Positions 35,873-43,367 of a stretch of 64,000 bases of DNA are shown in pieces; the stretch's first letter is position 1, and the number at the start of each line of letters is the position of its first letter. This stretch comes from Arcobacteraceae bacterium. GTDB taxonomy: Bacteria; Campylobacterota; Campylobacteria; Campylobacterales; Arcobacteraceae. The translations under genes were made by a program, and so were the position numbers. The DNA lies in contig JALNYH010000002.1 in assembly GCA_023229945.1 (NCBI GenBank), positions 102,421-166,420 of the forward strand, in the 5' to 3' direction. The notes beneath the pieces were generated by a model. The model was not told the DNA's origin. It ran no database searches and worked only from the letters and a program-made list of their open reading frames with translations.

Positions 35873-36093
35873 TTAGTTACCTCGATATTTTTAGCTTCAC
35901 TAAATCTCAATGCTATTAGTGTTCCGTCTTCATTTTGTATTTGAATAGTTTGTTTTGCAAGTGAAATATTTATAATTTCTAATTTTGTGCTTTCAATAAG
36001 CCCAAAAGAATATACCCTTTGTCGAAAACTATCATCACCATTTAATTTTATTATACTCAGTTTATCACCAATTTTTGATTGTTCTAAAGTCAT
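35869..36093 (-). CDS. feoA: Ferrous iron transport protein A
   Basis: FeoA is a small SH3-like cytoplasmic protein needed for FeoB function. The 74-residue protein reads MTLEQSKIGDKLSIIKLNGD, then RQRVYSFGLIESTKLEIINI, and ends with ALRFSEAKNIEVTK, matching the family core (LxxxGLxxGxxIxv). The start is preceded by GAGGG (36099-36103 on the reverse strand). The stop overlaps the feoB start. Regulation by iron through the upstream Fur-like site is likely. Confidence 0.92.
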   Translation of the reverse strand: MTLEQSKIGDKLSIIKLNGDDSFRQRVYSFGLIESTKLEIINISLAKQTIQIQNEDGTLIALRFSEAKNIEVTK

Positions 36094-36123
36094 ACTACCC
36101 TCTATCTATATATATTTAAGAAT

Positions 36124-36145
36124 ATGAATGATAACCATTATTAAC
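36124..36145 (-). promoter_or_regulatory. Fur-box-like palindrome upstream of feoAB
   Basis: GAATGATAACCATTATTAAC closely follows the Fur consensus (GATAATGATAATCATTATC) and is an imperfect palindrome centred about 40 bases upstream of the feoA start. Placement over the promoter region of a ferrous iron transporter operon is what an iron-responsive repressor site should look like. Assignment is from motif and position only. Confidence 0.65.
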
Positions 36146-36234
36146 TTAAGAATATATTAATAATTTTGACCATACACTAAATGATTTAAAATCCTTATTT
36201 TCAGTACTTTTTCTTTATTTAATTTTGTTTATGT

Positions 36235-36240
36235 TATAAT
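36235..36240 (+). promoter_or_regulatory. Predicted -10 element of the FIST/GGDEF/EAL operon
   Basis: TATAAT in ATGTTATAATATTT lies 25 bases before the ATG at 36265, with TGT just upstream as an extended -10. T-rich sequence precedes it and no -35 box is obvious, as expected in this phylum. Confidence 0.55.
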
Positions 36241-36264
36241 ATTTAAAATTCAAAAAGAGAGTAT

Positions 36265-39048
36265 ATGAAGTTACTAAACCATACATTTATGAATATCGAT
36301 ATTTTAGAAACTTATATACAAAATCATATACACTCATATAACTCTTTATTAATACAAATTTTTAGTGGAACAGATAATACAAATTTAATTCAAACTATTT
36401 TAGACTCCCTACATACAAACCTACCAAATGCAAAAATCATAGGTGCTTCTACAGCGGGAGAGATTATAAATGGAATTATGAGCCAAGATTCTATAGTGAT
36501 ATCTTTTTCAATGTTTGATAATACAAAGCCAGAAGTTTACCATTTTGAAAAATGTGATTTTGTCTCAGGTGAAAAAGTAGCACAAGATATCATACAACCC
36601 AATACAAAGGCTATTATAGCATTTGCAGAATCCCTACAAGGTGATGCTGAATCTTTTCTAGAAGGCTTTTCCTCTATCAACCAAGATATTATTATAAGTG
36701 GTGGGAATGCAGCTGACAACAACCAATTCAAACAAGTTTATATTATTAAAGATAACCAAATTTTTCATAGTGGCATAGTATTGGTTTTATTAAATAGTGA
36801 TACTTTACAGGTATCAAATAACTATATACAAGAGTGGACACCTATTGGTAAAGAAATGACTATCACAAAAGCAACAAACAATATTGTATATGAAATAGAT
36901 GGAATTGCTGCTATTGAGATATATCGTCAGTACTTGGGTGAAGATACAGTAGAACATATCCCATCAAGTGCTATAGAATTTCCCTTTCTCAAAGTCGTTG
37001 ATGGGATAAATGTAGCAAGAGCAATAGTTGCTCAAGGAGACAATGGCTCTTTAGTTTATGCAGGGCATTTTAATGTAGGTGATAAAGTAAGATTTTCTAT
37101 AGGAAATCTAGAAGAAATCATCAATCAAGCCCCAGTTTTACAAAATGCCATTGCCTCAAATCCAGTGGAGGCTACATATATATATTCATGTACGGTAAGA
37201 AAACTTTTTCTAAAAGAAAATCTCAACTATGAATTTGGTCTTATTGAAGATATTGCACCGAGTGTTGGATTTTTTACTTATGGTGAGTTTTTTCATAGTG
37301 AAACAAAGCAACAGCTTTTAAATATTACCACTACCACACTATCTTTAAGTGAGTGTGATAAAACTAATAAAATTTTGCATACAAAAACTTATCAATCCAA
37401 ACACTCAACACTAAAAGCACTCACTCATCTAGTCAATTCAACCCAAAATGAATTAGATGGGAACATCAACTTTCTAAACCAATATAAAATGGTTCTAGAT
37501 ATCAATTCTATTGTTTCAAAAACTGATAAAAAAGGTATTATTACTTATGTAAATGATGAGTTTTGTAGAGTTTCTGGCTATAGTAAAGAAGAATTACTAG
37601 GACACAATCACAATATACTAAGACATCCAGACAATTCAAGAGAATTTTTTACTCAAATGTGGGATACAATCAAAAACAAACAAACATGGAGAGGTACTTT
37701 TAAAAACCTTGCCAAAAATAAAACTGAATACTATGTAAAAAGTGTGATTATCCCTATACTTGATGAAAATGAAAATATTGTTGAATATATTGCTTCAAGG
37801 ATTGATGTAACTGAGCTTGTACAAAAAGACAAAATCATAAAAGAACAATTCCATGATGATTTGACTGGCTTAGAAAATAGAGTTGCCCTACTTTCTAAAC
37901 TAAAAGATAGCATTGAACATCATACTTTGATTTTAATCAATATTGATAGATTTTCAGATATCAATAACTATTTCGGATATGAGATTGGAGATAAAGTACT
38001 AAAGTTATTTTCCAAAAAACTCACAACCAAAGTCAAAAATGGTGATATTCATAGAATAAGTGGTGATGAATTTGCTATTCTTTATAAAAACCAAAACTAC
38101 GAACATCATAATTTACAAAAAACCATCATTGATATGGTAAACAAATTGGAAAACTATCAAATCAATGTAGATGGTATCAATACAAGTATATCTTTTGCGT
38201 GTGGTGTGGCATATGGGCAAAGTGATATTTTATACAAATTATCTCATATGGCTCTTAAAGCTTCCAAAACACAAAATCAAAATATTGCTTTTTACAACCA
38301 AGAAAACCTACAAACAAACAATATCAAAAACAACATAGAAACAATCAACGAAATACAAAATGCCATAGAAGATGATAGAATTGTCCCATTTTTTCAAGGA
38401 ATTGTAGATAATGATACACAACGCATTGTCAAATACGAATCACTTATCAGAATGATAGACAAAAATGGCAAAGTAATCAGCCCATTTTTCTTCCTAGACC
38501 ATGCAAAAAAAGCAAAACTATACGACAAACTTACCCAAATAATGATCAAAAAAACAATAGAAACATTTGCACACAATGACTTTGAGTTTTCTATAAATTT
38601 TACATTACAAGATATATTATCAAAAGATACAAAAAAAGTGCTATTTGATACACTCAAAACTTATAACTGTGGTGATAGATTGGTGATAGAGATAGTAGAA
38701 TCAGAGGGGATAAACAACTTTTCAGAAGTAATCTCTTTTATCACAGATATCAAAAAATTAGGTTGCAAAATAGCAATAGATGACTTTGGTACGGGATATA
38801 GCAACTTTGAATATCTTATCAACCTAAAAGCAAATTACCTCAAAATTGATGGCTCTTTGATAAAAAACATAGACAAAGATGAAAACTCATATATGGTAGT
38901 ATCCACCATAGTAGAATTTGCAAAAAAACTTGACCTCAAAGTAATAGCAGAATTTGTGGAAAATGAAACGATATTTTATATTATCAATTCTTTAGGTATT
39001 GAGTATTCTCAAGGGTACTATTTCTCTATTCCAAAAAATAAATTATAA
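36265..39048 (+). CDS. FIST-PAS-GGDEF-EAL cyclic-di-GMP signalling protein
   Basis: The 927-residue cytoplasmic protein begins with FIST_N and FIST_C sensory domains (about 1-375; IGASTAGEIINGIM, SGGNAADN, YIYSCTVRKLFL), a ligand-binding module thought to sense small molecules such as amino acids. A PAS domain follows (about 415-520; VSGYSKEELLGHNHNILRHP). The GGDEF domain (about 535-680) has SGDEF in place of GGDEF and may be inactive or GTP-binding only. The EAL domain (about 690-925) has ESL in place of EAL but keeps the catalytic Glu and DDFGTGYSNF. Net phosphodiesterase activity is therefore likely. The hemerythrin gene follows by 13 bases. Confidence 0.9.
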   Translation: MKLLNHTFMNIDILETYIQNHIHSYNSLLIQIFSGTDNTNLIQTILDSLHTNLPNAKIIGASTAGEIINGIMSQDSIVISFSMFDNTKPEVYHFEKCDFVSGEKVAQDIIQPNTKAIIAFAESLQGDAESFLEGFSSINQDIIISGGNAADNNQFKQVYIIKDNQIFHSGIVLVLLNSDTLQVSNNYIQEWTPIGKEMTITKATNNIVYEIDGIAAIEIYRQYLGEDTVEHIPSSAIEFPFLKVVDGINVARAIVAQGDNGSLVYAGHFNVGDKVRFSIGNLEEIINQAPVLQNAIASNPVEATYIYSCTVRKLFLKENLNYEFGLIEDIAPSVGFFTYGEFFHSETKQQLLNITTTTLSLSECDKTNKILHTKTYQSKHSTLKALTHLVNSTQNELDGNINFLNQYKMVLDINSIVSKTDKKGIITYVNDEFCRVSGYSKEELLGHNHNILRHPDNSREFFTQMWDTIKNKQTWRGTFKNLAKNKTEYYVKSVIIPILDENENIVEYIASRIDVTELVQKDKIIKEQFHDDLTGLENRVALLSKLKDSIEHHTLILINIDRFSDINNYFGYEIGDKVLKLFSKKLTTKVKNGDIHRISGDEFAILYKNQNYEHHNLQKTIIDMVNKLENYQINVDGINTSISFACGVAYGQSDILYKLSHMALKASKTQNQNIAFYNQENLQTNNIKNNIETINEIQNAIEDDRIVPFFQGIVDNDTQRIVKYESLIRMIDKNGKVISPFFFLDHAKKAKLYDKLTQIMIKKTIETFAHNDFEFSINFTLQDILSKDTKKVLFDTLKTYNCGDRLVIEIVESEGINNFSEVISFITDIKKLGCKIAIDDFGTGYSNFEYLINLKANYLKIDGSLIKNIDKDENSYMVVSTIVEFAKKLDLKVIAEFVENETIFYIINSLGIEYSQGYYFSIPKNKL

Positions 39049-39061
39049 AAACAGGTTAAAA

Positions 39062-39871
39062 ATGTTTGAAACTATGAATTGGAACGATGATTATAAAATA
39101 GGTCATGAAAAAGTAGATGCAGAGCATAAAAATCTTTTTAGTATAGCAAATGAAATACTAACTGTTGGTGATGATATAAATCAAATAAAAGACCTTATCA
39201 AAAAACTACTCATTTATACAAAAACACACTTTATCAATGAACAAAATTATATGAAATCAATAAATTATTATGATTTAGACAAACATATATCTTTTCATAA
39301 ACAAATACTAAAAAATCTTGATAATTTTATAGCTAAACTTCCTACTTTAACTCCTATTCAAATACATGAAGAACTTCTTGATTTTGTCATGGTAAATATA
39401 GTAAACCATATCATAATAGAAGACAAAAAAGTCCACCATTTCAGACGAACAAGAGATGAACTCAAAGCTATTTTTCGATGGAAAGAAATATATTCTATAA
39501 ACCAAGAACAAATTGACAAAGAACACAAACAACTTTTCGAAATAGCCATAGAAGCAGTCAACTATAAAGGTCCAGATGTCAAACAACACGCCAAAGCCCA
39601 AGTAGTAGAACTATACAACTATATGAAAGTTCACTTCAAAAATGAAGAAGAATATATGCAAACTATTGACTATCCATTTTACGAATTGCACCTAAAACTT
39701 CACGATTCTATCATAGAACAAATGAACTATTTTGTAAAAGAAATCCCCACTCTAAGCTCAGAAATCTTTGAAAGAAAATTGATAGAGTATATAGATATCT
39801 GGCTAGTAAACCATATAATCCACGAAGACCAAAAAATAGCAGATTGGACACATGTTATGATTGGTGATTAG
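39062..39871 (+). CDS. Tandem two-domain hemerythrin-like protein
   Basis: The 269-residue protein contains two bacteriohemerythrin domains. The ATG at 39062 (MFETMNWNDDYKIGHEKVD) is preferred to a track start inside the previous gene, with CAGG upstream. Domain 1 (about 5-130) has the diiron ligands in GHEKVDAEHKNL, HFINEQNYM, HISFHKQIL and NHIIIEDKK. Domain 2 (about 135-265) has the same set in QIDKEHKQL, HFKNEEEYM, HLKLHDSI and NHIIHEDQK. Its first histidine position (GHE in domain 1) is NQEQ, one ligand fewer. Such proteins bind oxygen or nitric oxide. Cotranscription with the FIST/EAL gene suggests an input to c-di-GMP control. The stop TAG lies inside a heptamer array. Confidence 0.9.
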   Translation: MFETMNWNDDYKIGHEKVDAEHKNLFSIANEILTVGDDINQIKDLIKKLLIYTKTHFINEQNYMKSINYYDLDKHISFHKQILKNLDNFIAKLPTLTPIQIHEELLDFVMVNIVNHIIIEDKKVHHFRRTRDELKAIFRWKEIYSINQEQIDKEHKQLFEIAIEAVNYKGPDVKQHAKAQVVELYNYMKVHFKNEEEYMQTIDYPFYELHLKLHDSIIEQMNYFVKEIPTLSSEIFERKLIEYIDIWLVNHIIHEDQKIADWTHVMIGD

Positions 39872-40002
39872 TGATTGGTGTATTAGTAAGACTGTAATTT
39901 TTGTCATCATGAACTTGATTCCGTGTCATGCTGAACTTTAATCCGTCATGCTGAACTTGATTCAGCATCTTCTTTAGATTCCGCGTCAAGCACGGAATGA
40001 CA
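39860..40002. repeat. Composite repeat: heptamer array plus CTTGA palindromes, copy A
   Basis: The segment starts with ATTGGTG, ATTAGTG, ATTGGTG, TATTAGT words that include the hemerythrin stop codon. It continues with TGCTGAA-CTTGA-TTCAGCA (39949-39967) and ATTCCGCG-TCAAG-CACGGAAT (39978-39998). The order and a 20-base identical block (39874-39893) recur at 41432-41451 with the same palindromes behind it, so the region is a direct copy of the one on the other side of porin 1. Confidence 0.85.
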
Positions 40003-40012
40003 GAGAAAAAAA

Positions 40013-40042
40013 AACCGCCGATTGGAAGCCCAACCGACGGTT
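40013..40042 (-). terminator. Intrinsic terminator of porin 1
   Basis: On the minus strand ACCGTCGGTTGG pairs with CCAATCGGCGGT around a GCTT loop (one G-T/mismatch), followed by eight T residues. It lies about 24 bases beyond the porin 1 stop. The same stem design terminates porin 2 at 41637-41665. Confidence 0.9.
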
Positions 40043-40065
40043 ATCAAAAAGGTTACGAATTCTTA

Positions 40066-41241
40066 TTAGAATTTATAAGAAATTTGTAATCTTCCTCTAT
40101 CTCTATCAGTTGTTTTTGTTCCAACATTATTTTCAACTTCATATACACCATATCTTACATAAGCAGATAAGTTTTTAGCAAATTGATATGTTAGTTGTCC
40201 ATAAGTTTCAGTGATATCTTGATTATCTGTAGTAATTGAAGTATTATCTACTTCAGCTGAAATATGTGTAAGAGCTAAATTTAGATTTGACATTATGTCC
40301 ATTTTAGCTGAAAGTAACCAAGCTTTTGCATCTTGAGCACCATTTAAATCCGCACTAAAACCTTTGAATCCAGCACTTCCATCACTATCAAATGCAACTA
40401 AACCACCATCTTTACCAGTTTTTACATAAGCAGCAGTAAGTCCAACAGGACCAGCTTTTCCACTTAAAGTAGCTTTTGTAAGTTTTTGCTTTTTATTTGA
40501 AGCATAATCTTTTGCTTTTAGTTCAGAATGAGTAACATTTAGTTTTGCCAAATCCATTATTTTTGTTTCTATAGAAGCACTTAATGCATCTCCACCTTGA
40601 TTTAATGTACTTGTTTCACTTGTTTTACCTATATTTGCATACCAAACTTGTGCAGTTGCAACTTCAGCGATAGGCACTATAAGAGCAGCAACTGTTAGGT
40701 CATTTGCAGTAATATTAACTTTTGCTTCAGTTCCACCAGCAGCTTGATTACCATTTTTGATACTATTATTTACAAAATGACCAGCAGCAATTGTTGCAAA
40801 ACCTGCATTATACATTGCAAGTACACCAGTACCACTTTGAGTAAGGTCTATATTAGAACTACCTTGTGTCCATGGAGTATTAAGTGCTTGTTTACCAGCT
40901 ATAACAGTTAAATTATTTACACCGCTATATACGAAGTTTGCATGTTCTAGTGTTGTTGAAGGATTTGCATCACCACCATTATCTTGAGTAAGTCCTCTTA
41001 CTGTACCTGTAAGTTTTACTTTTATGTCATCTGTAGCAGGAATAGTCAATACCATACCAGCTTTATAGATATTTGATTGTGAACTTGATGCGATATCATT
41101 TTGATCATTGTATTGGTATGTTACATAACCTGTTGCATCAACACCCTTGATTGCTTCTTCAAGTGGCTTAGCACTTGCAACTGAATTTAATCCAGCAACT
41201 GCAACTGCTGCAGCTAAACTGATTTTTACGAATTTTGTCAT
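40066..41241 (-). CDS. Major outer membrane porin, paralogue 1
   Basis: The 391-residue protein belongs to the Campylobacter-type major outer membrane porin family. The start at 41241 (MTKFVKISLAAAVAVAGLNSV) gives a clean signal peptide with cleavage after ASA at about residue 23-24 and has AGGAGAACA upstream; a longer track start adds an unlikely leader. The mature protein begins KPLEEAIKGVDATGYVTYQY and shows alternating strands throughout, ending in a terminal Phe (LQISYKF), the usual barrel signature. It forms diffusion pores in the outer membrane. The next gene upstream is a close paralogue with an almost identical first 45 residues. Confidence 0.92.
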   Translation of the reverse strand: MTKFVKISLAAAVAVAGLNSVASAKPLEEAIKGVDATGYVTYQYNDQNDIASSSQSNIYKAGMVLTIPATDDIKVKLTGTVRGLTQDNGGDANPSTTLEHANFVYSGVNNLTVIAGKQALNTPWTQGSSNIDLTQSGTGVLAMYNAGFATIAAGHFVNNSIKNGNQAAGGTEAKVNITANDLTVAALIVPIAEVATAQVWYANIGKTSETSTLNQGGDALSASIETKIMDLAKLNVTHSELKAKDYASNKKQKLTKATLSGKAGPVGLTAAYVKTGKDGGLVAFDSDGSAGFKGFSADLNGAQDAKAWLLSAKMDIMSNLNLALTHISAEVDNTSITTDNQDITETYGQLTYQFAKNLSAYVRYGVYEVENNVGTKTTDRDRGRLQISYKF

Positions 41242-41315
41242 TATTTGTTCTCCTATTTGTATTTTGCAAATCACGAAATTTAGGTACAAAGTAGTATTTT
41301 ATATACAACCGCGAC

Positions 41316-41321
41316 ATTATA
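41316..41321 (-). promoter_or_regulatory. Predicted -10 element of porin 1
   Basis: TATAAT (minus strand, within ATATATAATGTCG) lies 75 bases upstream of the porin 1 ATG, giving a leader of about 65 bases. The leader shares an ATTTCG...AGGAGAACA ending with porin 2. A strong match suits an abundantly made protein. Confidence 0.6.
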
Positions 41322-41636
41322 TATAAGTACTTTGATAGGGAAATTGTAATATGAAAAAGTTACAGTTTAGTTACTTGATGTAAATATAATATGTATAATG
41401 TAATTTATTATGAGTGTGGAAGAAAATGGTTATTGGTGTATTAGTAAGACTAGATTCCCGTCATTCTGGGCTTGACTCAGAATCTGTCATCTGCAAACTT
41501 GATTCAGAACTCGTCATGCTGAACTTGATTCAGACCTCGTCATGCTGAACTTGATTCAGCATCTTCTTCAGATTCCGTGTCAAGCACGGAATGACTGGGA
41601 GTCAAGCACTGCATGACGGAAAAAAAAGGCATTAAA

Positions 41637-41665
41637 AAACCGCCAGTGGAAATCCACTGACGGTC
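41637..41665 (-). terminator. Intrinsic terminator of porin 2
   Basis: On the minus strand ACCGTCAGTGG pairs with CCACTGGCGGT around an ATTT loop (one G-T pair) and a run of six T residues follows. It starts about 24 bases after the porin 2 stop, as in porin 1. The stems share outer bases ACCGTC/GGCGGT but differ inside, which fits a duplicated terminator with compensating change. Confidence 0.9.
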
Positions 41666-41688
41666 TAAAAAACAATCAAAGATTGATA

Positions 41689-42843
41689 TTAGAATTTGAA
41701 ACCAATTTCTAATCTACCTTTGTCATCATCTTGTGAAGTTGTTCCACCGATATTGTTTTTCTCAGTACCTAACATTACTGTAGCATATAAGTTAGCTGCG
41801 AATGTATAAGTAGCTGTTGCATAAGTTTCTTTCCATTTACCAGTATTACCACCAACTTTAGCAGAAACATGAGTTAAACCAACATTAAGAGCTGGTAATA
41901 CATCCATATTTGCAGTTAATAAATAAGCTTTAGCATCAGCAGTTCCGTTTAGTCCTACATCCCATCCTAGGAAGTTTGCACTACCATCGTTATCAAATGC
42001 AACGATACCACCACCATTTTTACCTGTTTTACCATAACCAGCAGCTAAATTAACTGGACCAGCAGCACCAGAAAGAACAGCTTTTGTTAATTTACCTGTA
42101 CCAGCTACAACACCTTCTGTATCAAAAGTAGAGTGAGCAACTGATAATTGTGCTACATCCATAAGATTGATATCAGCAGTTACATGTAATGCATCAGCAC
42201 CATTTTTTAATGAAGAAGATGCTTCACTTGTTTTACCAAGATTTGCATACCAAATTTGAGCACTTGCAATTTCACCCATTGGGATTATAGCAGCAACAGC
42301 AGTAATATCATTTGCTTTAACATCTAATCCAAGATCATTTGAAGTACCATTGATACCGTTGTTTACAAAATGTGCAGCAGCTAATGTAGCAAAACCTGCA
42401 TTATAAAGTGCTAATATACCTGTAGCACCTTGAGTAGAATCTATAGTAGAACTACCTTGTGTCCATGGTGTATTAAGAGGTTGTTTACCAGCTATTACAG
42501 TAAGATTTTCTACACCTGTGTAGATAAAGTTAGCATGATTTAATGTTGTATTTGGATTTACATCACCAGTACCATCAGTTGTTTCACCTCTTCCTGAACC
42601 AGCAACTTTTACTTTTACATCATCAGTAGCAGAAACAGTTAAAGCTATACCAGCTTTATAAGTATTCCCTTGAGCACTATTTCCACCAGTCATAGTGTCA
42701 TTTCTGTCATTGTATTGGTATGTTACATAACCTGTAGCATCAACACCTTTGATTGCCTCTTCAAGTGGCTTAGCACTTGCAACTGAACTTAAACCTGCAA
42801 CTGCAACTGCAGCAGCTAAACTAATTTTCGCGAATTTTCTCAT
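41689..42843 (-). CDS. Major outer membrane porin, paralogue 2
   Basis: The 384-residue protein is a paralogue of the downstream porin. The signal peptide (MRKFAKISLAAAVAVAGLSS) ends at ASA and the mature part begins KPLEEAIKGVDATGYVTYQY, identical to paralogue 1. The two diverge in the surface-loop segments (for example near 45-55 and 175-190) and keep framework strands such as VIAGKQ(A/P)LNTPWTQGSS. The protein ends LEIGFKF with a C-terminal Phe. AGGAGAACAG precedes the ATG. It has its own promoter and terminator, so the two genes can be expressed independently. Confidence 0.92.
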   Translation of the reverse strand: MRKFAKISLAAAVAVAGLSSVASAKPLEEAIKGVDATGYVTYQYNDRNDTMTGGNSAQGNTYKAGIALTVSATDDVKVKVAGSGRGETTDGTGDVNPNTTLNHANFIYTGVENLTVIAGKQPLNTPWTQGSSTIDSTQGATGILALYNAGFATLAAAHFVNNGINGTSNDLGLDVKANDITAVAAIIPMGEIASAQIWYANLGKTSEASSSLKNGADALHVTADINLMDVAQLSVAHSTFDTEGVVAGTGKLTKAVLSGAAGPVNLAAGYGKTGKNGGGIVAFDNDGSANFLGWDVGLNGTADAKAYLLTANMDVLPALNVGLTHVSAKVGGNTGKWKETYATATYTFAANLYATVMLGTEKNNIGGTTSQDDDKGRLEIGFKF

Positions 42844-43367
42844 CTGTTCTCCTAAATTTCGAAATTTATCAAGTATGACGGGCTATGAGTAAATACCCAA
42901 CCACACCGTTAGCAACATTTTATAATATGTTTCTTTAAACGATTCTTAAAGTTAGGGTAAAATTGATGATTTTGTGGGAAAATATCACTTTTTTTATTAC
43001 ATTTACACATCCAAACGAAGAAAGTAACTAAAAATTAAAAGCTAGAATATAAAAATTAGAATAAATTAAGGGATTAATATAGGAGAGAGGGTTAATGTCA
43101 ATAATGAATTAGGTGGTAGGTTGTAGGTTGTAGGTTGTAGGTGGTAGGTTGTAGGTTGTAGGTGGTAGATGGTAGGTTGTAGATGGTAGGTTGTAGGTTG
43201 TAGATGGTAGGTGGTAGATGGTAGATGGTAGGGAAGATGGTGTCATTCCGTGCATGAGACGGAATCTGAAGAAGATGCTGAATCTGTCATGCTGAACTTG
43301 ATTCAGTATCAGCATGACGGAAATTACACCATCCACCATCAACTATCAACCATTAACTAATAAAAAC
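42844..43367. repeat. Spacer with 17-unit heptamer array, CTTGA palindrome and facing arm
   Basis: This 524-base spacer holds the porin 2 promoter at its left end and nothing coding. At 43112-43230 seventeen 7-base units follow in unbroken register, made of only three variants: GGTGGTA, GGTTGTA and GATGGTA. The centre (43231-43327) holds ATTCCGTG-like and CTTGA-loop palindromes. The facing arm (43328-43362) reads ACCATCC, ACCATCA, ACTATCA, ACCATTA, ACTAATA and is complementary to the first array. The arm ends six bases before the recN stop codon. Confidence 0.9.
42918..42930 (-). promoter_or_regulatory. Predicted -10 region of porin 2
   Basis: The minus strand reads ACATATTATAAAATG here, with TATTAT or TATAAA as the -10, about 75-85 bases before the porin 2 ATG. 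Spacing to the start is nearly the same as in porin 1. Confidence 0.5.

Larger units (their letters stand above)
41242..41688. repeat. Porin spacer: promoter, composite repeat copy B and CTTGA palindrome cluster
   Basis: From right to left on the minus strand this 447-base spacer holds the porin 2 terminator, then palindromes, then the porin 1 promoter. At 41427-41451 heptamer words TGGTTAT, TGGTGTA, TTAGTAA occur. Four CTTGA hairpins follow (41461-41560), with stems ATTCTGGG/CTCAGAAT, TGCAAA/TTCAGA (poor) and TGCTGAA/TTCAG(A/C)A twice. ATTCCGTG-TCAAG-CACGGAAT follows at about 41572-41592. The composite matches 39874-40002. No coding potential is seen. Confidence 0.8.

Noticed and set aside
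38999..39871. Hemerythrin gene starting at 38999 inside the FIST/EAL gene
   Set aside because: The ATG at 39062 lies just after the previous stop with a ribosome site and begins exactly at the hemerythrin fold.
40066..41289. Longer porin 1 beginning at 41289
   Set aside because: The added 16 residues have no ribosome site; the ATG at 41241 follows AGGAGAACA and starts a proper signal peptide identical in style to porin 2.
43112..43230. Possible CRISPR array
   Set aside because: Units are 7 bases, contiguous, with no spacers, and no cas genes lie in the window.
43109..43342. Open frame on the minus strand with Thr-Tyr-(His/Asn)-Leu-Pro repeats
   Set aside because: It is the translation of the heptamer array (7 bases read in triplets gives a 7-residue repeat) plus a palindrome. 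No ribosome site and no reason to be expressed.
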